A stretch of DNA of 64,000 nt, taken from contig CM066308.1 in assembly GCA_033807695.1 (NCBI GenBank), forward strand, positions 3,100,001 to 3,164,000, read 5' to 3'. Positions 47,460-59,259 of the stretch are shown here, piece after piece. The notes beneath the pieces are model-generated. The model did no database searches. It was not told the DNA's origin and saw only the letters and a list, made by a program, of their open reading frames with translations. A program made the position numbers and the translations under genes. How positions within the stretch are numbered: the stretch's first letter is position 1; every line of letters begins with the position of its first letter. This stretch comes from Daedaleopsis sinensis. Lineage: Eukaryota > Basidiomycota > Agaricomycetes > Polyporales > Polyporaceae.

Positions 47460-47600
47460 CGGTCAACTTAAGCTACTACTGTATATACTTTTGAAGTCAC
47501 TTATCCTACTTGATCAAGTGTCGGCGCTTGAATCAAGCAACCCCACGCGGCTTTACTCAAGTAGGCATACTTGTTCAAGTCAGTGTACTTCTTGCTACTT
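47460..47600. repeat. TACTT/AAGTA subterminal repeats (right)
   Basis: Includes CACTTATCCTACTTGATCAAG and AAGTAGGCATACTTGTTCAAG, related to 46780-46880. Confidence 0.65.
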
Positions 47601-48252
47601 TTCGCACTTATCACCCTTGCTCAAGGAGCCCAAGTAGTGTCGACGGAATGCTGATGGGATCCTGGACACTGACCCGGCGGCTGCACGGTCATCGTTAGTC
47701 ACACAGACTCACATATACATATACCGGTGAGACCGCACATGCATATTACAGTAGCTCTAGTGCTCAGCGCTCACTTCTACAGACGGCAAGTTTACACACG
47801 TGCCAAGTAACTACGCTCATCTCCAGCTGTCTTGAGCTCCCGATGATGTGCTAACTATTCACCTTGATAGCTCTGTGTGCCATCGACTTGCAGATGCAAG
47901 TAAAGTACTACATGTCACTGGAGGATGTCGCACCAGGTTCCACCCGTGCGCTCTATGATCTTCTAAAAATATCCGGACCCTCGAACTCCCCCTCCTTCCC
48001 CTCCTTCCCCGAGTCCCCCACTCGGATCATTGTGTTTATATCAACCACTGACTCCCGTTGCGGCCGATCTACTTCCATCCCAAACATCATTGATATGGTA
48101 CCCTTCTTTCAATCGCGGCCTTGTAACCTGGTGTTGTACCCTCGGTGCTCTATTACGACCTTCAAGTTCTACGGTAGAGCGCGAGAGTACAACGTTAGGT
48201 TGACTTCCTTGACATCTCCTCCTCTTTAAGCCGGTGAAATATGTACACAGGT

Positions 48253-49029
48253 CTAGCTCGAGTCCACTTTACCATTGTGGCCCTCGGTGTGTATCAGCAG
48301 TGCGAGGAACGCCGTCCTTCTGGATTGTAGCAAGCTGGGTTGCAGCTCAGCGCAGGAGGTCGGTGTAGAAGGTGTCACGGTCACGCGTGAGTGAGTCGTG
48401 TCGCATTCAAAGAGCACATGGGCTTCGGTTTCGACCGCTCCTCTCCGTCGGCAGAATCTGCAGATGCGCCAGTCCCTGGGAATAGCGGGGGACGCATGCC
48501 GTAGACGTTCAATCGCATACGGATGGCAGCATGCTAGCAGGCGGGCGATCGCGCGTCGTTGCAGGAATGGGAGGTCGAGGTATGAACGGTAGGTGCACAT
48601 GACCTCAGGGAGCGAGTGCGGACGTGGTAGGCTAGGCATCATACCACGCTTCCATACCACGAGCTTCTCAGAGTTGAGTAGTATTGCGAGATTGAGATGC
48701 AAACGGAGGGCATGGTGGAGCTGCTGGAGTAGATTTGTCGCTACCATCGTAGGCATCCAGCAACACGAAGGTCGACCTGTACGGAAACGGGCAGTCGCGG
48801 CGAAGTGCATGCGTGATATCACTTCGGAACCATGTCTCTGCAACCGGTTGCTTCTCGCAGCACCACCACATACGGCACCGGTCAAGCTAGTCTTATTCAC
48901 CGATGTCAACTGTGCACTGACCGGTATTTTGATGTGTTTAACGCTGTTCGACCTATTGGCCGGTGTTTCGCGATCAGTATAAGTATAGCACGCATCTCCT
49001 CCCTCAAGATGACCGGACCAGAATTCCAA
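48253..49029 (-). pseudogene. C-terminal remnant of a LINE-type reverse transcriptase
   Basis: The translated end carries YAIERLRHASPAIPRDW followed by a C-x2-C-x10-H-x4-C zinc motif, as found at the C-terminus of fungal non-LTR retrotransposon polyproteins. No reverse transcriptase catalytic core is present in the neighbourhood, so the copy is 5'-truncated, the usual fate of LINE insertions. It ends 53 bases before the start codon of the terpene synthase gene on the opposite strand and so occupies its promoter region. Confidence 0.6.
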
Positions 49030-49081
49030 GTAGGATCGTCCCCTCCTCTCCTTCCTGATCCTCCTTTCTCCAACGTCAACG

Positions 49082-50533
49082 ATGCTCAGCCTTCTCAGCC
49101 GCCTCCTCGCCCCCGGAGGCGTCCACGCTCTGCTTGGTCTAGACTCGAAGGAATGCCTCCCTCAACTTCCTTCTAGGTATGCATTTTGAAGCTTGAAGCT
49201 TCGAACATAACTTGGTTATATGATCGCTCATATTCTGCGCCAGCATCTCCTCCGCCGTGGCCAAACGATCTGCAAAGGCGCACTCGTACTATGAGAAGTA
49301 TAGTGGGGTGCATGTTACTGACGTAAGCTTACGAATTTCATCTCGGAAGCGTATATTGACGCGTTAACAGCTCTCCAATGAGACCTTCTTGTCGGAGGTC
49401 AAGCAAGTGATGCGAAACTTCCTCCGGGATATCTCGTACAAGCCCATGGAAACCATCCCAAACCCGACACTGCGCCAGGAAACTAGAGATGAGATCCTCT
49501 CGTGGAACGCTACCGATCTCAGCCCCGCCTTCATCGACGGCCTCACGGACACGGCGGTCTCCATGGCCGAGTTCGGGTGCAGCCACACCAGCTACGAGCA
49601 CCAACGCTACGTCGCCTTCTACACCTCCTACCTCGTCGTCGCCGACGACCTCGGGAAGTACAACCTCGAAGCGATCGGCCAGTTTGCCCGGCGGCTCACT
49701 TGCGGGCAACCCCAGCTCCATCCCGCGCTCGATCGGTTAGTGGAACTGCTTCGCACGACACATGACCTGTACCCGCGCGTCAGTGCCGATGCTATCATCG
49801 CCAACACGCTCGATGCGCTCGCGTGGATGTACGTCGAGGTGCGGACGAAGGACAAGGCGGTGCTGCCTGACGCGTCGAGGTACCCGTACTACATCCGCTG
49901 TAAGGTCGGTGTCGCCGCTGGGTACTCGCACTTCTGCTTCATGAAGCACTGGGCGGACAATGCCGAGACCGAGTTGTTCTACCTTCAGTCCTTACCGTGA
50001 GCACACAATGACTTTCAGGCACCTGCTTGCGCGACTCAGTACTCCCACGCTCCCACAGAGACCTCGAGGTAATCACCGTGTTTGTAAAGTATGTGCTTCC
50101 GTCCTCAGCATTATCTATATTTTTGTGCTTACAACATCGCCCTCTTCGCAGTGACATGTACGATCCTTCCGTCTTGGCCTATCAGCGACACGATACTGAC
50201 GTGTGGTTATAGCCTTTCGTTCTACAAGGAGGCACTGGCGGGAGAGAACGACAACTACATCCACCTGCGTGCGGCCGCGGAGCAGAAGCCCGTCATCCAG
50301 GTGTTCCGGGAGGTGGTCGACGAGACCGTAGAGAGCGCAAAGAAGCTCGCGCGACTTGGAGCTGTCCAACCGGGGCTGGCTGCTATTTTCAACGACTACA
50401 TCATGGTAAGCCGTCACTAGAACCTCTGGTATCCCATCTTTCTGATCGCACCGTAACGCAGGGCTATATCGACTTCCACTTCGCTGCAAAGCGCTATCGC
50501 CTGCAAGACCTGCAAGACCTAGAGATTGCTTAG
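49082..50533 (+). CDS. Terpene synthase, TRI5/trichodiene-synthase-like family
   Basis: Class I terpene cyclase that would ionise farnesyl diphosphate in the cytosol; the product cannot be read from sequence. Seven exons keep frame: 49082-49176, 49244-49322, 49371-49996, 50059-50088, the microexon 50152-50157, 50213-50405 and 50462-50533, giving 366 aa, normal for the family. The Asp-rich motif reads VVADDLGKY. The NSE metal motif, with the SFYKE signature of this family, is assembled from three exons: VFVN + D + ILSFYKE. The C-terminus GYIDFHFAAKRYRLQD is also typical. TRI5 itself makes a mycotoxin precursor, but most basidiomycete members are other sesquiterpene synthases, and no other trichothecene genes are seen here. 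Start MLSLLSRLL is the first ATG giving a consistent chain. Confidence 0.9.
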
Positions 50534-51648
50534 CGATCTAACCGATACCTCTCCTCACCCTCTTTCTGTCAGTCTACCGGCATCGTGAAACAGGCATCGT
50601 TGCCTGAAGGCTTAGACGTAAAATTGGTGGTCTACCCACTGTAGTAGCTATAAGAAGTTGTACCATAACTGTAACTTCGATTCAATGTCATGTAGTGATT
50701 GGCCGGTCGCCGTTTTCTCATACTCTTCCTGTTGGTTTGAATGAGGTGCTTTCTCCGAGGACCATGGATGTGCCGTTCATACTGTATAGTGGACGGCGCA
50801 TCATTTAGGACAACCATCGCAGTACTGGCATCGGAGCGCGCCTTAGCCACTGAGCGTCAAAGTTAGTCGCCCGGTGTTACTTGAGCAAATATTGGTCACC
50901 ATATGGAACCGCCGGCCCACCCGACAACACGGATAAAGTACGCTCGGAGACTTTCCGGCTTCGTCGGATCATTATGAATGTCATGTATCGCTGAATGCAC
51001 GGCAGGGTGATTTTATATTCACTCACAACGGCGGCGGTTTCTGCCGCATAGCTGAAAGAATGCTTGCCGACCTGCAAACGGAGGAAGGAGGTGCACGGAC
51101 CTGTTGGAATGCTTGCGACGCAGCTGTATTTTGAGGGATGGTGGCGTACAGCCTCTGCGTGCATGAACGGTTAGGTTGCACGACAGGCACAGTTCGGGCA
51201 TGAAATAGGTCGACCTCTGTACTTCATTCCGCTAGACCCTAGTTCAAAGATCAACCACCGCTCAATGACGCGGAATCGTAACATGATTGGGGATCAAAGA
51301 TGGGTTGAATACAATATTGGGCACGAAGGTGAACGATTTGCCGCGGTATGTCTTACACCGTGCACTTCGCGGAGGTACGCTCGAGTCTGGACACATGCCG
51401 TTTACATAGCACGTTTCTCTGATGTGCTTGGATGTTGGACCGGCCTGTAATCGAACTCTTGAACACGTACCTTGTGCTCGGTGTGAGACTACGGTGTTAC
51501 ACACCAGCATAGAAGTCGATATTGCCATGCCATCCGGAGTAAGTATGATTGATCACCTAAGACCTAGCGCTCGACACGACGTCGTGGCCAAGTTGCACTC
51601 GAGATCTTCGCGCAGTGCAAGCATCGTCTTTGCGCAGTTCAATCGAAG
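50534..51648. other. Intergenic, no gene seen
   Basis: No consistent exon chain or domain on either strand between the terpene synthase and the peroxin gene; both genes point toward this region (convergent). Confidence 0.45.
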
Positions 51649-54377
51649 TCACAGTCTAGAAACAACGTCAGGAGCTTCCGAGTTGGCCGATGTCTCGACC
51701 CCGTCGAACACCGGATGTCTCTGAGGGGATATCGCCCGCACGAGCTCCTCCCGGTTGTTGTACCACCACTGGATCGCGTAGTCTTTCTCCGCATCGCCGA
51801 CATCTTGCGAAATCGCCTTGAAGAGTGCCTCCACGAGCTCCCCTCGCATCTCTTGAATGCGACCCGAGTACGCGGATTCGAGAGTAGATGGCGGCGGAGG
51901 CGAGACAGATATAACGAGGGCCTTGACTTCTGTGAGCAGCCGCGGGAGTAACGTGAGCGAAACAGAGGGGACGGTGGCGATCAGCGCGAGGTAGAGACGG
52001 TAGAGGTGTTCAGTGGGGAGCTCCGGCGAATCCGGCGAAGGGGCTGGGGAAGAGGACGAGGACGAGGACGAGGATTGACCGTCGGGGGAATAAGGCAAGG
52101 TAGCTTTGACTCGGGCTGCGCGTGCGTGACGTACGGCGTCGAGGAGCACCTCAATGCAGAACCATGCCATCGAGTCCGCTTCAACATCCGTTGCGGCGTC
52201 TGCATGTCCGAAGGAGCTTGCGCTTCGGACAAGCGCGGCGTAGGCCAGGCATAGCTGGACTGAACTCAATTTACCGTCGAAGGAGTTCTATGAACGAACA
52301 GTGAATCCAAGGAGACACCGCGAGCACCGTAACGGAAACAACGTATGCTCACCTCGACAAGACAATGAGCATACATAGGAAGGACCTTCTCTGCGAACGT
52401 CGCATCTGATCCGTCGTTGGTACTTTCCTTCTGCCTATTTCTCGAGGCATGCGATGCGAAGATAGCCAACATCACTGAGTGAGCTGACTCGTATGTTTCG
52501 CGATGGCTGGTATCCCACAAGTGACTAGCGCAACACCATTCAGGTCAACCATATAGTCTTGGACTCCTCATCAACTGTACAACAGACTCACGGATGACAC
52601 AATGGATAGACTTGAGACTGTATGGTCGAATCAGCCAGTATTGGCACGAGTTGTTCCACACAGGCCAGCGCAAACGCTCTCTTCGCCTGGAGGAAGGCGC
52701 GGGGAATGTTGTCTATCCCTGTCAGAGAAAATGAGCATCCCTGGTAGATCTATCTGAAAGTTCGTGCACCTTTGCCTTTGGCAGTCGCACTGTCATGACG
52801 ACAGAGCTCTTCGACAAACCGCGTCGCCTCGACATTGCTAGCGGACAGCACATCTAGTGCCATGTAGAACGCACGCTTGAGCTCGGGTAATCCGCCTTCG
52901 GACGTCGATGCCACTCCACCAAACTGGGGCATCACGAACGAAAGGTGGGATAGCGTATGAAGGGCGTCCAAAGCAATCGAATGCGGGGACAGTAGAGCGA
53001 GCGGAGAGCCGGTGTCCTCTGATCGTTTCGCCTGAGAGTTAGGTATAAAGACTACTGCTGAAAGTACGGATTGTAGGATCATCAGGGTCGTGAAAAGAAC
53101 GGTCTTCAAGACCTGCCAGGTGGCAGTCGCGGTCTCTCGTGTAGCTCCTTCTGAGATTGCACAGTCGTCAGCCGTAACTCATATCATATTGTTTACTGGA
53201 CGAACCTGAGAGCTCGCTATCCTCGTTCACGTCTGCGAGGGGACCCCTCACCCAACCCGACTCGATGGTGGCGGTAAGATTCTTCATACGATCTAGAGTG
53301 GTCTCAATCGCCTCCCAGCCAGAACTGCGCCTAGACTCCACCAAAATTGTGAGGGACAGTGCTGTGAACCTGGCCAGAGACGCCATTGAGGCGAGGTAAG
53401 TCGATCCTGCGATGCCACGAACTGCTCGGGTGAAATTGCTATCTGACTACGATAGACTTAGTACGTAGCTATGTGTTGGAACCAGTCATATACATACAAT
53501 TATCATGAGCTTTGCTTGGCCATCTAATCGCACGGAACTTGGAGCTTGGTCGAGGAAGGTCCCGCTATGGAATGCACGTTCGATGGTGGTGACCACGATA
53601 TCAATCATCGTCTACAGCAGCATCGTCAGAACGCGTACGAGGTCAATATATGCGGGGACCGACCGGTAACGGCAGAGCCTGCAAACGTTGAGGTGCAATG
53701 TACGGTGAGCACTGAGATGCTAGCAGTACGGCCAACGCCAAAGGGTCTATGGACTGTCACTTCGCGGACGATGCAGAGTCACAAACGAGCAGGAACGCAC
53801 CTTCCCCTACACCTTGCGCCTGCATGGACTGCTTAAAGTCGCTCTCCCATCCACTTCCCTCCTTGGCATACGTGTCCACAACCTCCGCAAGCGCAAGCAC
53901 GACCTCCTCCTCAGCCTGCGCGCGTACCCGCGCCTCCTTCTCCTTCATCTTCAGCTCCTTCTCCCAGTCCTCCAGCCCTAGCAGCAGCCCGGACGCGCAC
54001 GCGAGCCTGACCACCGCCGCGCTCCCGCTGAAGCCCTCCATCACAACCCGACACCATCTCGCGAGCCGCCCTTGTACGTTCACGCCCCGCGACAGGAGCC
54101 CGGCGGGGTGCTCGTCCGCCTCGCTCCTGTGCACTGCGACGCGGAGGTGCACGGCATGGCGGAACGCGACGGCAAGCGCGGTGAGCTTCTGGTACGTGTG
54201 CGGACGGAAGAGCGGACTGCTGAGCACCGTCGCGGTCAGCGCGGTGGGCGAGCCGGGTATGGGCACCGGAGGACGCGCGAGGTAGTGTGCGATTGAAGCT
54301 TGCAGAGTCTCGAGCGGGAGCGTGGACGTCGAGCGGGTGAGGTGTCGTATGAGATTGATATATCCGCGGTCTGACAT
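51649..54377 (-). CDS. Probable PEX8-like peroxin with PTS1
   Basis: PEX8 is an intraperoxisomal import factor that links docking and RING complexes in fungi. Here the first exon 53813-54377 starts MSDRGYINLIRHL. Five 3' exons join cleanly: about 53206-53460, 52770-53150, 52592-52718, 52353-52524 and 51649-52287. They encode helical sequence with NFTRAVRGIAGSTYLAS, LLSPHSIALDALHTLSH, LWDTSHRETYESAHSVMLAIFAS and SVQLCLAYAALVRSAS. The protein ends ...DVVSRL-stop; SRL fits the PTS1 consensus, and PEX8 proteins characteristically carry peroxisomal targeting signals. Family assignment rests on this and on my memory of the family's look, so it is provisional. The exon joins between 53460 and 53812 are unresolved. 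Confidence 0.66.
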
Positions 54378-54379
54378 GG

Positions 54380-55020
54380 TGATCTTGTGGATGAGATGAG
54401 CATACAAGAAGTGTCGATGACGGTTCACGCGTTCACGTTCACAGTCCGGATGAGCGAGCGGAGCTGGAGCGGAGGCAAGATGCTAAGTCGTGGTAATAGC
54501 CGCTCATGGTACCTGCAAACATGAGATTCCCCGGGCCCTCCGACTCGGCGGACCGGAGTATGCCCTAGTACTACGCCTTACAAACCATCCTAAATCCGTG
54601 CGGGAGAAGGACTGGGTACTGCGCGATTGCCCTGGGCCGCTCCGGCCGTTCATGGGCGAGCTGTGCACGAGATGGAGGAAGCGGACGGCGACGGTGCACG
54701 TACTGATTACTGAGTTCTCAGCTAGGATGATATCACGCGTCACGCAACAGGTTCTGGTTGGGTCGCAATGCCATTGAAAACCAAAAAGAGCGAAAGCACA
54801 AAAAGAGTGATTACTGTCTGAAGGTGAAGGGCGTGGTAAGAATATCGATACAACAAATTTGGTCACCGGAAGTCAACAAGCGAGGAAGATACACAGTCGC
54901 TGCACACAGAAAGCGAGAGGCGGGCGAGGGAAGGAGGTATCTGGAGGACCTTCCACAGTACAGCAACGTTTTCACCATGCCATGGTGGAGGGGCGGGTCG
55001 GTCGTTCATCAGGTCGGAGC
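54380..55020. other. Intergenic, no gene seen
   Basis: Upstream region of the PEX8-like gene and downstream region of the secreted Thr-rich protein gene. Nothing supported. Confidence 0.5.
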
Positions 55021-55023
55021 CGC

Positions 55024-56024
55024 TCATGCGGTCGCGGTGGGGGTGACGGTCACCGTCACCGTCGAGCTTGGGGGCGCGCAGGTCGCAGTGTCGTCGACGG
55101 CAGTCGCAGTCGCGGTGGGGGTTACAGTGACGGTGACGGTCTGCTCGGTGCAGTCGTTGGTACCGGCAGCGGTAGCAGTGGCAGAAGCAGCGGCACTATT
55201 CCCAACCGTAAGCTCCATGTGACACGGCTGCAACGAGCAAGAACAAAATGGGATACGTACGTCGTGGTCGCCGCAGCTGCGTTGTTGCCACTAGAGACAC
55301 CTGCGACCGCGGCTTTTATCTCGGCCTCAGTCGCATCGGGGACGAGGAGGTTCTGCGTGAAGATGCAACCGTTGGGGTCGTTGGCATCGTCACACGAGTT
55401 TCCACGCCCGGTCGAGTCGTTCTTGTTGCCGGGGGCGAACGTGCCCGACTTAAGGGCATCGAGCGGGTCGCCGCCGACGGAAGCAATCTGCTTCGCAAGC
55501 TCGAGCACGATGGCCTTGTTGGCCGCCGCGGCACCGTCGGACGCGGGATCCTGGTGCTGCGTGATGGCCGCAATCTCGGGGTTCTTCGCGGTCTCCGTGC
55601 ACAGAGCGGACTTGAGGCCGACCTGGCCGGTGTTGCGCTCGATCGCGCGGAAGAGCAGGGCGTTCGTCATGCCCGCGACGTCGTTCTTGGCCTTTGCGTT
55701 CGTGAATGCCTGGTCGGCGACCGCTTGCTGCAAGCAAGCGAGGTTCTGCGGGGATTTGCGATATGAGCAAAAGATCCGGTCGTCAGCGCGCAAAGAAAGA
55801 TGGAAGCGTACCGTGATCTTGCCCGCTCCCTTAGCAGCAGCAGCATCACCCAGGAGGGCGAAAACCGGGTCGGTGATCTGGTCGGGGTTGTTGAGGTTCA
55901 GGTCCTGGCGCACCCTCACGAGGATCGGCTCGTGCGAGTGCTCCTGGGGAACCTCACGACGAACGGGGGCCGCGATGGCGAGGGTAAAGAGGGTGAAGAA
56001 GGCAAAAGACTTGATGAAGACCAT
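55024..56024 (-). CDS. Secreted small protein with Thr-rich C-terminal repeats
   Basis: Three exons: 55812-56024, 55261-55745 and 55024-55195, joined in frame by introns of 66 and 65 nt, giving 289 aa. The N-terminus MVFIKSFAFFTLFTLAIAAP is a clear signal peptide with an Ala-Ala-Pro cleavage region, followed by a possible dibasic (RR) propeptide site. The mature part is Ala/Asn/Asp-rich with six or so Cys, including paired ones (NSCDDANDPNGCIF), suggesting disulphides. The C-terminal 60 residues contain two near-identical TVTVTVTPTATA blocks, likely O-glycosylated. No catalytic motif. Likely an extracellular or cell-wall protein; no family name recognised. The opposite strand carries a long GC-rich shadow frame. 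Confidence 0.82.
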
Positions 56025-57455
56025 GGTGAAATGTGTATGGTGACCTGACCGGTTGTTGTTGTATCGACAAAGTTACCGAAGGGGTGAGTACGCCAGCGAC
56101 TAGAAGTACATTGTGAGCTCGATGGTCTTGAGAATGGTACAAAGACGGATGCTCACCGAAGAACTTGAAAGGAAGAGAACAAGACCCGGTCTTGGCTGGG
56201 AAGTACGAGGACAGAATGAGGAGCAGAAACTGGATAGTGGCATGCCTTTATACTATTACTACTAGCGGCGGCGCAAACACCACGGGTTTGGGCACGATGC
56301 CGGTTGCCATGAACGTGGATGTGGCACGTCCGGATAATGAGCGCATAAGAGCACAATGATCTTTCTAACAGAACATACACTCCCCTCCTGGCAACTGCAA
56401 TCAAGGATTCCGGCTACGGTGATTCATCCGCGTTTGGAGTCATCCAAGGTTGGTATGATGGCCTGGACGGGCCGGTGCAACCGCCGCAAGCAGCCGGAGG
56501 GGGTACCTGAACCGTGTGAGTGGTGTCATTATGTTAGGAACAAGATGACAGAGTCGGAGTACTGTACCATTTCGACCTAATATTCATGTCACGCGTCACA
56601 AGAGGTCTTGAATCTGAATAATCGGAAGTCTGTCCCGCGTCACAAAGGTCGTTGAAGATCGCTTGAAGTCAATGTCACGGGCGCTTTACGGGCGCTAACC
56701 ACGTTTTGGCAGAGGATCCTAGCCTATGAATGGAATATTTGAGGTTGTCCCATGGTCACAAGGGGCTGCTAAGCGATGAATATTCATGATTTCGGTGTCA
56801 CTTGTCCCCCCCATGAATATTAGGTCGAAATGGTACAGTAGGTCGGAGTCCGGACAGACGTGCTCGTTTCCGCTTTGCAAAATGAATGAAGTTGACAGCA
56901 ACGCTTGACGAACATATTCAACGTTTACGTTATTGCTTGCGAGGTTACCCCGACTATCGCTGTCTGATGCGCGGTTGGTGAAACAATATTAATGTAAGTA
57001 CTTATATCTACGGAGCCCCAGACAACAACGTTTTAACGGAGGACCCTCGAGGGTCGTATGTACCAGATACCGATCGTTCTTATGCCCGATCGCGAAAGTG
57101 TGTTACAGTAAACTAATAGCAACCAATGCGGTGATGTATATAGGTGAAAGTGCGTAGACGTATGCAAGGATGATGCAACATGGATAAGATGGGGAGTAGG
57201 TCTGGTACACACAGAACGCGATCAATGCGCTCATGAGGAAACTTCCACGGCAACAGCCTCGACAGCAACAGGAGAGGCGAGGCCCGCAGGCGAAGGGCGA
57301 GAACAGGGCGGGACCTGGGCGGGACGGCGGCCCACTACTCGTCATCGAGATTGCGCCGCTTGGCTGGGCCGCCCGACTCGATCGAGAGATCGTGTTTACT
57401 GCTCTGAGGGTGGAGAAGCGAAGGGAGCAAAGAGGTCAGAGCTACCCGAGCAGAG
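56025..57455. other. Intergenic with a MITE
   Basis: Apart from the MITE at 56560-56840 nothing is supported; the ORFs near 57103-57472 overlap the 3' region of the DUF6534 gene and look like shadows. Confidence 0.5.
56560..56840. mobile_element. MITE, 281 bp, 29-bp terminal inverted repeats
   Basis: TACTGTACCATTTCGACC... (56560-56588) is the exact reverse complement of 56812-56840. The flanks are AGTCGGAG on the left and GGTCGGAG on the right, 7 of 8 bases equal, consistent with an 8-bp target site duplication as made by hAT transposases. Inside, GCGTCACAA occurs twice near the left end as a subterminal repeat. It has no coding frame, so it is non-autonomous. Confidence 0.85.
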
Positions 57456-59259
57456 CTACTGACTGGCACTAGTACTCACGTAGTCGTTGTGTCCGTTGCG
57501 CGTCGGAACCATGTCGAGCTCGATGATGCTCATCGGATCGCCGCCGCTCTGCGGGAGCGCGGGTGGTCAGGAGGCGTCGGGGAAGTGGAGAACCCGGGGA
57601 CGAGGGGACACGTACCTTGGCGTCGGGGTGGACGCCGAACTGGACGCTGCGCGCGGTTTCGCGCGGCACGCGTGGGTCCGTCATCGAGCCCGAGCGGTTG
57701 CTCGCGCGCTGGTTGAGACTGTCCTCTTCGTTGACACCGCGGCCGCGGTGCGTTTTGCGGAAGTTCATTCTGTCAGGGCGCGGAGTAAGACGCTAAACAT
57801 GTGCTAATGTCGGGAACCGAGACGCGACGTACATGCCGAGCATAGTGTTGGCGTAGATTTTGACTGCGACCCAGTTCAGCAGGACCCATGCCTGACCCTT
57901 GGAAGCGGAAAGGAAGAAGATCAAGCATAGGACCTGGATGGCACTGAGGAGAACGCAGGTGAGTAACTCAAGGGTGAGGAGGGGGGCTTTACTGACATGA
58001 GGGCCGTGGCTCGGTTGAAGCACATCACAACAACCTTCTCAAAGATGGATTCGGGAACAACCATGCCGGGGTTGCGTGTTGGCGTCATGTGGTAGAACAT
58101 AGCGGCTGAGATCGTGACGTTGGCGGCCACAGAGAGAGCAAAGGCAACACCGCGGAAGAGCTTGACACGGGAGCTGACTATATCGGCAAACAACGTCTGG
58201 TGACTCCTGCATCTCATGGATTAGTGTCCAGGGCTGAACAATTTAGCTAGTGAACGTACAGTTGTGAGACGCTGGCAAGGTTGAGAGCTACAGGCTTGAT
58301 AAGTATCTGGTTCAAGTGATAACGAAAGGAAATACTTGCCCAACGACGCTGCAACAAGCGCACCCTGGTGGAAGTCATAAAATGATACACAGATATGATA
58401 TATAGGTCCAAAGCACGTACAATGACAACCGGTAGCGCAATCGACCTGTTGGAAACCGCCCAGACGCGGTATGCGAAGTACCTGAGTGAGGGTGAGCGAA
58501 CGCTGCCATGTAGCGGACGAGAATACCCACGCTTGCACGACGAAGATGAGTAGAGCCTTGTCGATATCAGATTTAGATTGAGCTCAGCAGGATCTGCCAT
58601 GCATCACTTACACCGATAGCCTCTTCGGCGACAAAAGTGCTAAATGAAGATGATAAGCGATTCTGTTTGGCGAAGAATAGCGAGGATCCAGATCTCACTG
58701 TGTCGTCACCAGTTGATTAAAGGGTATGGTGAAGCCCGTGATCAGGTAACGGTAGATTCTGGATGGGTGTTATAAGAGGAGGGCAACTGCAAGCAGGTGG
58801 ACTCTGGGACGTACGTGTGGGACACTGGACAGAGCGCGTCAGCGGTCAGCGAAACGTACAATGGGTAGAGGAACTCACTCAAAGTTGTCGCTGCCGTGTC
58901 CATCGCCCTACAGCAGTGTTATGATAGATACGCGGGGATATATGTGAGTTATACGCACCATAATACACCAACCTAGCGCACAGAGAGAGGCCAGCTTAGA
59001 GCGCTGATGTATAGGTGGGTGTAGAGAACGGGACTCACAACACCCTTCGTTCCCAAGGCATCTGAGGGGAAACGAGTGAAGTAGATGAATGTTTCTGCGC
59101 GACGTTGAGTACAAGAAGCGACAGGGAAGAGAGAGAGCACACACGAAAGAAGGTGAGACCATAAAGGACAACAGAGAAGATGAAGCCGATGAGGAGAACA
59201 CCGAAGGTCTTGGTGAGCTCCTCTGCGGTGGCGACGGGAAAGGGGGGGAAAGCGTCCAT
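57456..59259 (-). CDS. DUF6534-type multi-pass membrane protein
   Basis: A basidiomycete-specific family of unknown role with a seven-helix appearance. The start MDAFPPFPVATAEELTK is at 59257-59259. Helices include FGVLLIGFIFSVVLYGL, TALLIFVVQAWY, FAYRVWAVSNR, GVAFALSVAANVTISAAMF and VVVMCFNRATALMSV...LCLIFFLSA. The family-typical cytosolic tail region follows: WVLLNWVAVKIYANTMLGM, then NFRKTHRGRGVNEED, then DPMSIIELDMVPTRNGHND. At least six introns interrupt it; the individual exon edges in the middle were not all fixed. Stop TAG at 57456-57458 if the last donor-like GTGAGT is not used. Confidence 0.82.

Noticed and set aside
49082..50533. Trichothecene biosynthetic cluster
   Set aside because: Only the TRI5-like cyclase is present; neighbours are a peroxin, a secreted protein and housekeeping genes, with no P450, acetyltransferase or transporter nearby.
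54859..56043. 394-codon plus-strand frame
   Set aside because: Antisense to a gene with signal peptide and clean introns; opened by GC-rich codon use and the GTGACGGT repeats.
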